Shown here: in pieces, positions 47,907-57,874 of the stretch
Layout: each line of letters opens with the position of its first letter
How positions within the stretch are numbered: position 1 is the first letter of the stretch
Program-made: the position numbers and the translations under genes
Notes under the pieces: model-generated
The model's input: the letters and a program-made list of their open reading frames with translations, nothing else
Told to the model about the DNA's origin: nothing
The model's database searches: none
Origin: Atopsyche davidsoni
Lineage: Eukaryota > Arthropoda > Insecta > Trichoptera > Hydrobiosidae
Length of the DNA: 64,000 nucleotides
NCBI GenBank assembly: GCA_022113835.1
Contig: JAILWY010000009.1
Coordinates: forward strand, 4,749,501-4,813,500
Direction: 5' to 3'

Positions 47907-50900
47907 ATGCCTTCCACCCGATCTGGTGCGAATGCCGCCGCAGAAGGCAGAGCTGGGTCCGATTCGGGAAGCGAATCGTCCCGAAACTCTGATCGGACAG
48001 CGGCAGATAATACGCTAAGACAGATGCGCCGCGAGATGGAGGAAACGCAGCGTGCAATACGTGAGCTAAAGGCAAGGAATAGTGTTCTGGAAGCCAACGC
48101 TGCCGCACAGACAGCCGCCCGAGAGAGGCTCGCCGAAAGTGCCGCCGCGACCGGACCGAGCACCAGCCCCGCTACAGCCGCGCTGACGTCACCTCACAGA
48201 CACACGGAGAGAATTCACTCGGACGACCCGCATTGTCAAACCGCGGCATGGGTTCCCCAGCAAGACAACCCTCTTGCTCGGATGATGTCCGCCGTCACTG
48301 ATGTAATGCGGCAATTCTCTGACTCCCAAAATCCGAGACAGGATATAGCGAGAGCGTATCCGGGAACGTCGCCTCTGCACCGTACAGCAGAAGAGCCGGC
48401 GATCGAGTTCCCTATGTCATCGCCACTGCACCGGACAGCAGACAAGCCGGCGATGATGTATGTCCGATCGGACTCGGCGGCGAGAGTGTCGTCGCCGCCC
48501 CACCACATTCCTGCCTACCCCGACTCAAGGGGAATGAGGCAGATGGAGGTCTCCACGGCGAGGCAGTCCAGCATCAAGGTCGCAGGTAACCTGAACGACC
48601 CCGAGCGAGTCGATGATCGCCACAAGGATGGCCGACAGGGTGGCCGATACGATGGCCGACAAGGTGGCCGACAGAAGGATGGCCGACATGATGGCCGCGG
48701 GGATCGCCGCCAGGATGGCGCGATGCACACCGGGGAGCCGCCGCATGGGCCCTTCCCAGCTGCGATGGCAGCGCGAGGCGTCCCTTCGTCGCTTGAACTT
48801 GCGAGTCGGGAAGCGTCTCACACCGGGAAGCCGCCGCATGGGCCCTTCCCAGCTGCGATGGCAGCGCGAGGCGTCCCTTCGTCGCTTGAACTTGCGAGTC
48901 GGGAAGCGTCTCACACCGGGGAGCCGCCGCATGGGCCCTTCCCAGCTGCGATGGCAGCGCGAGGCGTCCCTTCGTCGCTTGAACTTGCGAGTCGGGAAGC
49001 GTCTCACACCGGGAAGCCGCCGCATGGGCCCTTCCCAGCTGCGATGGCAGCGCGAGGCGTCCCTTCGTCGCTTGAACTTGCGAGTCGGGAAGCGTCTCAC
49101 ACCGGGGAGCCGCCGCATGGGCCCTTCCCAGCTGCGATGGCAGCGCGAGGCGTCCCTTCGTCGCTTGAACTTGCGAGTCGGGAAGCGTCTCACACCGGGG
49201 AGCCGCCGCATGGGCCCTTCCCAGCTGCGATGGCAGCGCGAGGCGTCCCTTCGTCGCTTGAACTTGCGAGTCGGGAAGCGTCTCACACCGGGGAGCCGCC
49301 GCATGGGCCCTTCCCAGCTGCGATGGCAGCGCAAGGCGTCCCTTCGTCGCTTGAACTTGCGAGTCGGGAAGCGTCTCACACCGGGGAGCCGCCGCATGGG
49401 CCCTTCCCAGCTGCGATGGCAGCGCGAGGCGTCCCTTCATCGCATGAACTTGCGAGTCGGGAAGCGTCTCACACCGGGGAGCCGCCGCATGGGCCCTTCC
49501 CAGCTGCGATGGCAGCGCAAGGCGTCCCTTCGTCGCTTGAACTTGCGAGTCGGGAAGCGTCTCACACCGGGAAGCCGCCGCATGGGCCCTTCCCAGCTGC
49601 GATGGCAGCGCGAGGCGTCCCTTCGTCGCTTGAACTTGCGAGTCGGGAAGCGTCTCACACCGGGGAGCCGCCGCATGGGCCCTTCCCAGCTGCGATGGCA
49701 GCGCGAGGCGTCCCTTCATCGCATGAACTTGCGAGTCGGGAAGCGTCTCACACCGGGGAGCCGCCGCATGGGCCCTTCCCAGCTGCGATGGCAGCGCGAG
49801 GCGTCCCTTCGTCGCATGAACTTGCGAGTCGGGAAGCGTCTCACACCGGGGAGCCGCCGCATGGGGCCTTCCCAGCTGCGATGGCAGCGCGAGGCGTCCC
49901 TTCGTCGCATGAACTTGCGAGTCGGGAAGCGTCTCACACCGGGGAGCCGCCGCATGGGGCCTTCCCAGCTGCGATGGCAGCGCGAGGCGTCCCTTCGTCG
50001 CATGAACTTGCGAGTCGGGAAGCGTCTCACACCGGGGAGCCGCCGCATGGGCCCTTCCCAGCTGCGATGGCAGCGCGAGGCGTCCCTTCGTCGCTTGGAG
50101 TTGCGAGTCGGGAAGCGTCTCACACCGGGAAGCCGCCGCATGGGCCCTTCCCAGCTGCGATGGCAGCGCGAGGCGTCCCTTCATCGCATGAACTTGCGAG
50201 TCGGGAAGCGTCTCACACCGGGGAGCCGCCGCATGGGCCCTTCCCAGCTGCGATGGCAGCGCGAGGCGTCCCTTCGTCGCATGAACTTGCGAGTCGGGAA
50301 GCGTCTCACACCGGGGAGCCGCCGCATGGGGCCTTCCCAGCTGCGATGGCAGCGCGAGGCGTCCCTTCGTCGCATGAACTTGCGAGTCGGGAAGCGTCTC
50401 ACACCGGGGAGCCGCCGCATGGGGCCTTCCCAGCTGCGATGGCAGCGCGAGGCGTCCCTTCGTCGCATGAACTTGCGAGTCGGGAAGCGTCTCACACCGG
50501 GGAGCCGCCGCATGGGCCCTTCCCAGCTGCGATGGCAGCGCGAGGCGTCCCTTCGTCGCTTGGAGTTGCGAGTCGGGAAGCGCCTCACAACGGGGAGCCG
50601 TCACCTGGGCCCCTCCCAGCTGCGATGGCAGCTCGCGACGTCCCGCCGCCGACAGGACTGGCGGAGCGGGACGCGCCCTCCATCGATGCCGCGCCTGCCA
50701 GGGAGCCGCCGAGTGCGCCTCCGCTGGCCGCGCTGGCAGCTCGCGACGTCCCGCCGCCGACAGGACTGGCGGACCGGGACGCGCCCTCCATCGATGCCGC
50801 GCCTGCCAGGGAGCCGCCGAGTGCGCCTCCGCTGGCCGCGCTCGCATCCCGCGACGTCCCGCCGTCGACAGGACTGGCGGAGCGGGACGCGCCTTTCATC

Positions 50901-52097
50901 GATGCCGCGCCTGCCAGGGAGACGCCGATTGCGCCTCCGCTGGCCGCGCTCGCATCCCGCGACGTCCCGCCGCCGACAGGACTGGCGGATCGGGACGCGC
51001 CCTTCATCGATGCCGCGCCTGCCAGGGAGACGCCGATTGCGCCTCCGCTGGCCGCGCTCGCATCCCGCGACGTCCCGCCGCCGACAGGACTGGCGGATCG
51101 GGACGCGCCCTTCGTCGATGCCGCGCCTGCCAGGGAGCCGCCGAGTGCGCCTCCGCTGGCCGCGCTCGCATCCCGCGACGTCCCGCCGTCGACAGGACTG
51201 GCGGAGCGGGACGCGCCCTTCATCGATGCTGCGCCTGCCAGGGAGACGCCGATTGCGCCTCCGCTGGCCGCGCTCGCATCCCGCGACGTCCCGCCGCCGA
51301 CAGGACTGGCGGAGCGGGACGCGCCCTTCGTCGATGCCGCGCCTGCCAGGGAGACGCCGATTGCGCCTCCGCTGGCCGCGCTCGCATCCCGCGACGTCCC
51401 GCCGCCGACAGGATTGGCGGAGCGGGACGCGCCTTTCATCGATGCCGCGCCTGCCAGGGAGACGCCGATTGCGCCTCCGCTGGCCGCGCTCGCATCCCGC
51501 GACGTCCCGCCGCCGACAGGACTGGCGGAGCGGGACGCGCCCTTCGTCGATGCCGCGCCTGCCAGGGAGACGCCGATTGCGCCTCCGCTGGCCGCGCTCG
51601 CATCCCGCGACGTCCCGCCGCCGACAGGACTGGCGGATCGGGACGCGCCCTTCATCGATGCTGCGCCTGCCAGGGAGCCGCCGATTGCGCCTCCGCTGGC
51701 CGCGCTGGCAGCCCGCGATGTCCCTTCGCCGCTTAAACTTGCGGGTCAAGACGCGCCCACCAGGAAGCCGCCGCCCCGGCCGCCCGACGCTACTCGTCGC
51801 CGCCCCGGCCGCCCCAGCCGCTCGACGCTACTCGCCGCCGCCCCGATGCCCTCGCCGCCGCCCAGGCCGCCCGACGCCACCGCCGTCTTCGTCGCCTCCG
51901 TCTACGCCAAGCCCGACGTTCGCCCGCACTTCCGCCGACGCCGGAAAGACGGACAGCCGACGTGGATCAGGAGTATGGCAGAGCCCTACTGGGGGAGTGT
52001 ACGGGACGTCGGTGAAGCGTTTTTGACGCTGGCCTCACGACGGTGGAGGACTGCCTTTTTTATGTTCCCACCGGCACGTTGGCAGCATTGTGGCTAA
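47907..52097 (+). CDS. Gag-like protein with giant tandem repeats
   Basis: The product is 1396 aa. The start ATG at 47907 has A at -3 and is the first in-frame ATG. Residues 1-35 are Ser/Ala-rich and begin MPSTRSG, a style common in retrotransposon Gags. Residues about 36-78 form a charged heptad-rich coiled coil. Two SPLHRTA repeats lie near residues 155-185, and an Asp-Gly-Arg-rich segment spans about 235-272. Residues 273-892 are 20 copies of a 31-aa unit, 893-923 a hybrid unit, and 924-1283 ten copies of a 36-aa unit rich in Ala, Pro and Asp. The tail (1284-1396) is Pro/Arg-rich, and its last 32 residues are encoded by the 3' LTR. There is no CCHC knuckle and no catalytic domain. The repeats probably replaced the capsid and pol regions. 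Role beyond RNA or particle binding is unknown. Confidence 0.75.
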   Translation: MPSTRSGANAAAEGRAGSDSGSESSRNSDRTAADNTLRQMRREMEETQRAIRELKARNSVLEANAAAQTAARERLAESAAATGPSTSPATAALTSPHRHTERIHSDDPHCQTAAWVPQQDNPLARMMSAVTDVMRQFSDSQNPRQDIARAYPGTSPLHRTAEEPAIEFPMSSPLHRTADKPAMMYVRSDSAARVSSPPHHIPAYPDSRGMRQMEVSTARQSSIKVAGNLNDPERVDDRHKDGRQGGRYDGRQGGRQKDGRHDGRGDRRQDGAMHTGEPPHGPFPAAMAARGVPSSLELASREASHTGKPPHGPFPAAMAARGVPSSLELASREASHTGEPPHGPFPAAMAARGVPSSLELASREASHTGKPPHGPFPAAMAARGVPSSLELASREASHTGEPPHGPFPAAMAARGVPSSLELASREASHTGEPPHGPFPAAMAARGVPSSLELASREASHTGEPPHGPFPAAMAAQGVPSSLELASREASHTGEPPHGPFPAAMAARGVPSSHELASREASHTGEPPHGPFPAAMAAQGVPSSLELASREASHTGKPPHGPFPAAMAARGVPSSLELASREASHTGEPPHGPFPAAMAARGVPSSHELASREASHTGEPPHGPFPAAMAARGVPSSHELASREASHTGEPPHGAFPAAMAARGVPSSHELASREASHTGEPPHGAFPAAMAARGVPSSHELASREASHTGEPPHGPFPAAMAARGVPSSLGVASREASHTGKPPHGPFPAAMAARGVPSSHELASREASHTGEPPHGPFPAAMAARGVPSSHELASREASHTGEPPHGAFPAAMAARGVPSSHELASREASHTGEPPHGAFPAAMAARGVPSSHELASREASHTGEPPHGPFPAAMAARGVPSSLGVASREAPHNGEPSPGPLPAAMAARDVPPPTGLAERDAPSIDAAPAREPPSAPPLAALAARDVPPPTGLADRDAPSIDAAPAREPPSAPPLAALASRDVPPSTGLAERDAPFIDAAPARETPIAPPLAALASRDVPPPTGLADRDAPFIDAAPARETPIAPPLAALASRDVPPPTGLADRDAPFVDAAPAREPPSAPPLAALASRDVPPSTGLAERDAPFIDAAPARETPIAPPLAALASRDVPPPTGLAERDAPFVDAAPARETPIAPPLAALASRDVPPPTGLAERDAPFIDAAPARETPIAPPLAALASRDVPPPTGLAERDAPFVDAAPARETPIAPPLAALASRDVPPPTGLADRDAPFIDAAPAREPPIAPPLAALAARDVPSPLKLAGQDAPTRKPPPRPPDATRRRPGRPSRSTLLAAAPMPSPPPRPPDATAVFVASVYAKPDVRPHFRRRRKDGQPTWIRSMAEPYWGSVRDVGEAFLTLASRRWRTAFFMFPPARWQHCG
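48609..48720 (+). repeat. Short GATGGCCGACA-type minisatellite in the ORF
   Basis: Imperfect 12-15-bp units around GATGGCCGACA encode a run of DGR and QGGR motifs directly before the 93-bp array. It is a likely slippage-prone tract that lengthens a basic, RNA-binding-like segment. Confidence 0.75.
48723..50582 (+). repeat. Tandem array of 20 x 93 bp
   Basis: Twenty uninterrupted 93-bp units, each encoding 31 aa with core PPHGPFPAAMAARGVPSS. Only a handful of sites vary: Glu/Lys after HTG, Pro/Ala, Arg/Gln, Leu/His and EL/GV. Every unit keeps length, so the frame is preserved. Units 11-15 and 16-20 follow the same variant order, forming a duplicated 465-bp block. Confidence 0.95.
50583..50675 (+). 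repeat. Hybrid 93-bp unit linking the two arrays
   Basis: This 31-aa unit begins like the first array (HNGEP..PG..PAAMAARD) and ends like the second (VPPPTGLAERDA). It marks the junction at which the 108-bp family diverged from the 93-bp family. Confidence 0.85.
50676..51755 (+). repeat. Tandem array of 10 x 108 bp
   Basis: Ten 36-aa units with core DAAPARE.P.APPLAALA.RD and then VPPPTGLA.RDA. Variants include PSI/PFI/PFV, EPPS/ETPI, Ser/Pro and Glu/Asp. The last unit (..RDVPSPLKLAGQDA) again resembles the end of a first-array unit. Confidence 0.95.
51991..51997 (+). promoter_or_regulatory. Polypurine tract
   Basis: GGGGGAG lies directly before the 3' LTR, where plus-strand DNA synthesis is primed in LTR elements. 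It is short but in the exact position expected. Confidence 0.75.
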
Positions 52098-52256
52098 CTT
52101 CATGAACCATATTGTTACTATCTTCATGTGCAATAAATGACAGTTGGAGTTGAGATACGAATACAAAACGATGGCGGTTTAAGTTAACCTCTCCCTTCCC
52201 GGCACACATCCAAATCCCCATCAATTACAGTCTTTGTGCCAGAAAAGTCTGGTACA
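51998..52256 (+). repeat. 3' LTR (259 bp)
   Basis: No difference from the 5' LTR found by eye. It supplies the last 32 codons and the stop codon (52095-52097) of the element's reading frame. Confidence 0.95.
52132..52137 (+). terminator. Polyadenylation signal in 3' LTR
   Basis: AATAAA lies 35 bp after the stop codon, inside the LTR, where transcript ends of LTR elements are set. The same hexamer is at 47591-47596 in the 5' LTR. Confidence 0.65.
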
Positions 52257-52261
52257 GCTGT
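52257..52261. repeat. Target-site duplication, right copy
   Basis: GCTGT, identical to 47452-47456. Confidence 0.9.
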
Positions 52262-52999
52262 GTATCACTAAATATTTCACTTGAATCTAAATTAGGAGTA
52301 CTAAGATACAAGTAATGTTTTAGTGTATTCATAACTTTTTTTACTGTTCTTTTAAAGATAATTATTAGGTATTTAAGAAATTAGTAAGTTAGAAGGTTTT
52401 CTGCATATTTCTGTTGTAAAATGTAAAATATTTATTTACGTAAATAAATGACTCAATTTCTAGCAAAAGTTTGCTTTAAATACATATGTTGTATTTTAAA
52501 AAGATTAATTTACTGTCAATATTTTTCTAAGCCAAATGATTTATTCAATTAAACAGAAGATTCTTTTAGGACAAAAAATTTATTGTGACTTAGTAAAACG
52601 ATATTTATATCAGTTTATTTATAAAATATAAAATAATATATACATGCAAACTCATGTAGAAATCGTATTAAAAAAACTATATTGTAGTTTTCAGCTAACG
52701 GTTTAAGTTGATACTTAATATTGTCGCTGATATCAGCTTGTGCGGTTTTTTCCAAGCCGTATTTTGAAATCAATGTGACAAAAAATGCAAAGTAATTTGC
52801 GTAGAAAAATAAAACTTGCCGACCGTAATTGCTTTTGTCAAAAATAGTACCACTGAAGCCTTCCGCGAGTTCGTTTAAATTTCTCCTCAATTACACGCAA
52901 AATAAAAGGCTGTGTACTTTGAATCGGCTGGCGACGGAGACAGGTTTTGCTGATGTCTACAAGGCCTTCAGTCCGCTGGCACGGAAGTGTATGGAGTAT
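52262..52999. other. AT-rich non-coding stretch
   Basis: No gene supported. A moderate-GC patch at about 52850-52990 adjoins the candidate MITE. Confidence 0.55.
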
Positions 53000-53274
53000 A
53001 GGGTGACCATATTTTTCGTGTAATTGGTACACGTTGGCTGTTTGGATTAGTGGTCAAACCGACGGTCCTGAAAGGCGAATCCTGAACTGATATTATGCCC
53101 ACGCCAGTTTAACTTTCGCCATAAATAAAATTATTTTTTATTTTAGAAATACGATAGTGAAATATGATTCAAAATGAGCTGAAAAAATAAACGTATAAAT
53201 GGTTTGATTGGTGGTTATATTTTGATGGTGGTCAAAATTTTGAAGTCCGTTTAATACGGGACGGGTGGTCACCT
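53000..53274. mobile_element. Possible MITE with tRNA-like insert
   Basis: The ends AGGGTGACCA (53000-53009) and TGGTCACCT (53266-53274) are near-perfect inverse complements, with one base missing on the right. No clear target duplication is seen. Inside, TGGATTAGTGG (53043-53053) matches a pol III A box, and GGCGAATCC (53074-53082) is a partial B box, suggesting a decayed tRNA-derived segment. Assignment to a known DNA-transposon family is not possible by eye. Confidence 0.3.
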
Positions 53275-56200
53275 CACCAGCCAGCTGGGCGGTTGACCAA
53301 CTCACCACTGACAGCTGCTTTTACTCCATTTTTTATTTGGTGATAATATAAACCTCCGGCTCTCCGTACAACAGATGCAATTCCAATTGCACAAGATGCT
53401 TAAAAGCTGAATTGCCCTGAAGGCTGTGCTTAATTGGTAAAGGCAATATTTATACTTCGCATGATTAGCGAGTGAGTGAGTGCTCATACATCTAACGTGC
53501 CTACTCTACTTCGATTTAATGAGTTCAATCAATAACTACTGTTATAAAAAGTAGGACTTCTTTTTGTACATAAAAAGTAGCGTTGTTAAGAATTTCCGCT
53601 TTCGATATGAAAAAAAGTATGAAACAATACATATTTTATTTCTTTCGACGGTCAAATTTATACGCAGATGTTTTTTTTGTCCAATAATCACCATTAAGAC
53701 ATATAACGCAAAAAAAAAAATTTTTTTTAGTATGTCGGAATATTCAACATTTCAATTCTTGCAACATGTAAAGAAGCAGGTGTATTCGATATAAAATAAT
53801 TCCGTCAATGTTTTATTATAGTAACATAATTAAACACTTTTGTTTCTTCCACCCACTCGGTACACGAGTATACAGCTCAATCTCGCGCTCAATCAAGGTT
53901 AAGCAAATCTTAAAGATCATTTACATATTCTACGGCGAATATGTAAAAAATTACAATATATAAAATCAAATTACTCCTACTAATCAATCTTTTAAATATA
54001 ACATTCAAAGAGCAAGTTATTTAATATATTTCTAAATGTATTTCTTTTAGAATGACTCATAAAATTGTACGATATATATATTTTTATTTATTCTGTTGAG
54101 TTGCAAGTCTAGGTGGTTTTTTTTATAATTAATTTAAAACGCCTTTCGAAAATTCTTTGTTTTCTGGTCCACCTTGCAAGCTCTGAGTTCACTGGCACTA
54201 CATTAATCAGAGACAGTAATTATTCTTTACTTTACCCTTTAAATGTACGAATAGTGAACGTTTCAAGGGTTTCAGGAAGCTCCTCACCGGTCCACCTCCG
54301 GCGAATGTCACGCATGAGTGAATAAAGGGCTTGTACAGCAGTACAAGTACATTAATCAACGTTTACTAAATGTCTAAGAGTAACTCATAATAACAAAGGC
54401 AATCAATCCTTTGCACGCTATATGATTACTAAAATTCAGAACTCAATAAAAAAAAGTTAAAATTTGATCTGAAAAATGCATCGCTTTGGTCATACAAAAA
54501 ATTAATTAGAAAATAATGTTATCTTATTTCATTACCAATTTTAGCAATTTTCGGCATGAAATTAATTAATAAAAAACATTTGTACAATTACAGTTACACT
54601 TTCTATTTCTTTCTTTTAAATGTATTAGTATTATTGTTTCGTTTGTTTTCAATGTGCGTTACAAATAAAAATCAAAAGAAAACATAAAAAGCAAAAAACT
54701 ATAAGCATTGTGTGATCACACAAATACTGCATTGATTGAACTTGAAGTATTTATTTTTTTCATGAATATAAAAATTATTCACAAGAACTAATCTATTTTA
54801 TAATCTTACGAACTTTTAATGTATATCAAACTCATATGAAAAGTTTTTCTTGCATTAAGCATTGTTTTGCAATCTGGGCTATAAATAACTTCAAGCAATA
54901 TAAAGTTTAAAATACAGTATGAGCATTTCTGAGCAATTCTCTTTATCGGAGAATTTCAATTCTCTCAGGGAGGTGCAATATAAAATCAGTGATCGTCGAT
55001 ATTCTAATGTGATACAGTTTATGTAACTGAAAACGTTGACGGCGTGTATTTTGGTGAGCATTTCTAACCTATGGATGGTCAGTGATTATGGGGCATTACG
55101 ATAATGGTTTGCTCTAATGACCTTTCGGCTTTACGACCAAATCTGTGAGTGAAAAAATACTGGCGGTGTTGACTCTTTAAACTCTTTTTCGTGATCAATA
55201 TTTTCGAAACACTCCGACTATTGCCATTTTGATATATTTTTTTCGCTGAGCTTATTTCATGCAACTTTCATTCTGTTAAGAAATTTCTTGAATTTTGTAT
55301 CTACTCGTGAATATTAGCGGTGAAAATATTAGGTCTTAAATTGTGTGTTTAAAAGGGAGAGTGGGTAGATATATTATGACTGTAATATTTAACGTTATGG
55401 CACCATGTAGAGTGGTTATTTGTAATAAAAAATAAATGAGAGAATGCTTATAGAAGTTTATAAAATATGCGTCCAGATTATTGTCTAGACGCTAAATTGT
55501 ACTGTACTTTCTTTGACTATCCGAATTATCATTCTCTATATTTAGGTTCCTGTTTGAGTAGTAACGAGTGCATTAAGTGCTACTATGACGTAGTAGCGAG
55601 CTGTCAGATCTGCGAATTGTCTGTATAAATTATAATATAAGTAGAATAAAGCTAATAAATTTGTTTCTGACTGGAAGGACGATTGTTTAGATTTGGTTAG
55701 ACTAAAATTTATATTTGTTTTTCTTGAATGTGTCTGCAAATGGTCGTGATATTAACATATGACTGGAAGCTGCAGCTTTCAATAGCATGAAAAAACCGGT
55801 ACCTTTATCATGTCGTGGAGCAATCAAATGTTAAGGTCAATAAATATCTCTCAGATTAGTCATATATAGCCTGCCAAACTGCCTCAACCCGGTTAGATGT
55901 CTACCACACAAAACTTTTAAGACAATTTTCACTTGATCCTGAACACGGTGATTGATTCCAATGATGGGAGCGTTGTGTTTTTTTCTCTTTAATATTGAGC
56001 TTTAGTAGAAAACCGACCATTTAACGCCTATAAAATTGCGGTAACAGATATCACTAAATATTCAGTTTGGGGCTCGAAATGATATAACAAGTAAAAGGAA
56101 TGCATGGGAAAGAAATTAATTAAACCTTTTGGCTGACGATAGTAGACAAACTCTTCGAGTTTGTAATCAAGGAGTATTCTGATGGTTAAAAACGTTACCA

Positions 56201-57858
56201 TATATGGTTTTTATACAAATTTAAGCGAGCAAGCTGCACGCTACATCACTTAGTCCATGAAATGTATGGATAACGCCCGTGTAAATGCAAAAAAACTGAT
56301 GGTAACGAGTACATTGGATTGTTTAAAAAAATATAATAATAATATTTAATGATTTAATTTCATACCGCTCTGAATTCTTAAATACTAAATAAAATATTTT
56401 GATTGATCTAATCTAACTCCTTAATGACGACCTTAACTTTTTCTGCATCCTGTACTTTATTTACATTCATGATCACGTTGCGGATGATCATTACCGCGAT
56501 AAAAAAAACACTAGCATTATTTCTAAAAGCAAACAAAAATGAGCCAAGATTATACCTGGTAGTTTCATAGATATAAATCAACAGCCAGTAACAGATCCTT
56601 ATTTATCTCTTATTTAACAAGAGTTGTTCAATTAAGTCCACGAGTATTTAGGAACAGTGATATTAATGGCTTCCTGACCAGTAAACGTAATAAAGCTACC
56701 AAGCTTTATAGAGATTAATCTCTGGCAATCATAAACACTAAAATCTTTACTGTAAAAAATATGAAGTACAAAGAATCCTGTGAACTGAGGTCTACTAATA
56801 AATAATTATTTATTCTCAACGGCCTTCAGAGGTGTTGTATCCAAAATGATTGTTGTAATAATAATCGACGTGTAACACTTTTAGTCTGATCCACTATATA
56901 ATATCGTATTTATTACAATACATGTTGTAATTTTTAATCGTAATTTAAGATTTGCGAATATTTTAACATGATTTGTTTCCTAATTTACTAGCCGCAAGCG
57001 TTATGAATTGCGAATTTATTACGGTTTTAGGGACGTAACTAAATATTAATTTAATGATAGAGAAATTAATTCAAGTAATTCATATAGAAAAGATTAAAGC
57101 GCTTTTTTTTTTTTTTGCTTAGAAAATTGTAGACATTTTAAAATTAAAGGACCTACGTCGCAATATACAACCTTATATACATTAAACAATTAATTTACAA
57201 TAAATTATATTTAGTAAATCAAAAGAAACATTTCGTGAATATATTCATGATTTTTTTTTTGTTTGAATGAAACTTAATTAGGCATGATATATAAATACCT
57301 TGACAAGATAAAAATATTATGTTTTTGTATAAAACGACTGCATGTACAGGCAGAAAAAGGACGAACAGACTGCCAAACAAAGCGTCATTATAAATAATTA
57401 ATACAATCACAGACAAAATATTATTGCATGGTTTACAAATATTTTCAAAATGTTGTACGACTAATAATTCTATATATTTTAATAAAAAAATTTAAAAAAT
57501 GGGAATTTGTTGAAAAATCCGAATGTGCAGATAGATCTATACAATCAGGTTTCATTTAATGAGAAAGTATGTAACCGTAATACCTTATATGATTTAGTTA
57601 TTTTAAACAACACTAAACATGGTAAGAATTCTAAAAATACGCATATAGCAACGTTAAACCGTACTAATTGCTGTGTTAATATTGGCGTCTTCTAGCCTTC
57701 TAGATTCTTATATGGGCACCCTAATAGAGGAATTCTTATGACTAGTTATAACAGTGATCGAGACTCGGCGGCGTTTATATGGATCACCTGCGCCATAACG
57801 AGTCGCATTACCTGCCCAGTGTTGTGCAAATGCCACCGTATGACCTTGCTTTCTCTTG
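53275..57858. other. AT-rich non-coding stretch
   Basis: No gene supported. A small GC-richer patch lies at about 54255-54330 and another at about 57750-57850, next to the hAT-like end. Confidence 0.55.
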
Positions 57859-57874
57859 CAGTGGTTCCCAACCT
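57859..57874 (+). mobile_element. hAT-like terminal sequence (solo end)
   Basis: CAGTGGTTCCCAACCT matches the terminal inverted repeat typical of hAT/Charlie-type elements. The preceding 8 bp (TTCTCTTG) would be the target duplication. No right end was found downstream. Confidence 0.3.

Larger units (their letters stand above)
47457..52256 (+). mobile_element. Complete non-autonomous LTR retrotransposon, Gag-like ORF only
   Basis: The 4800-bp element has 259-bp LTRs starting TGTACG and ending GGTACA, with no difference found by eye, flanked by GCTGT. The internal region contains a tRNA-Tyr-type primer site, a single reading frame of 1396 codons and a polypurine tract. No zinc knuckle, aspartic protease, reverse transcriptase, RNase H or integrase motif is visible, so the enzymes must come from another element. 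The internal region is markedly GC-rich compared with the surrounding DNA. Intact LTRs, TSD and frame show recent insertion. The tRNA-Tyr primer and 5-bp duplication fit BEL/Pao elements, but superfamily assignment is inference because pol is absent. Confidence 0.95.

Noticed and set aside
48574..50847. 757-codon minus-strand frame and several other minus-strand frames in the arrays
   Set aside because: Antisense shadows of the tandem repeats; no promoter or unique coding segment outside the repeats.
48723..51755. CRISPR-like array
   Set aside because: The repeats are head-to-tail with no spacers and lie in a retrotransposon reading frame.
48613..52026. Alternative 1137-codon plus-strand frame
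   Set aside because: It exists only because the repeats are stop-free and divisible by three. It opens mid-element, lacks the coiled-coil N-terminus and starts far from the leader.
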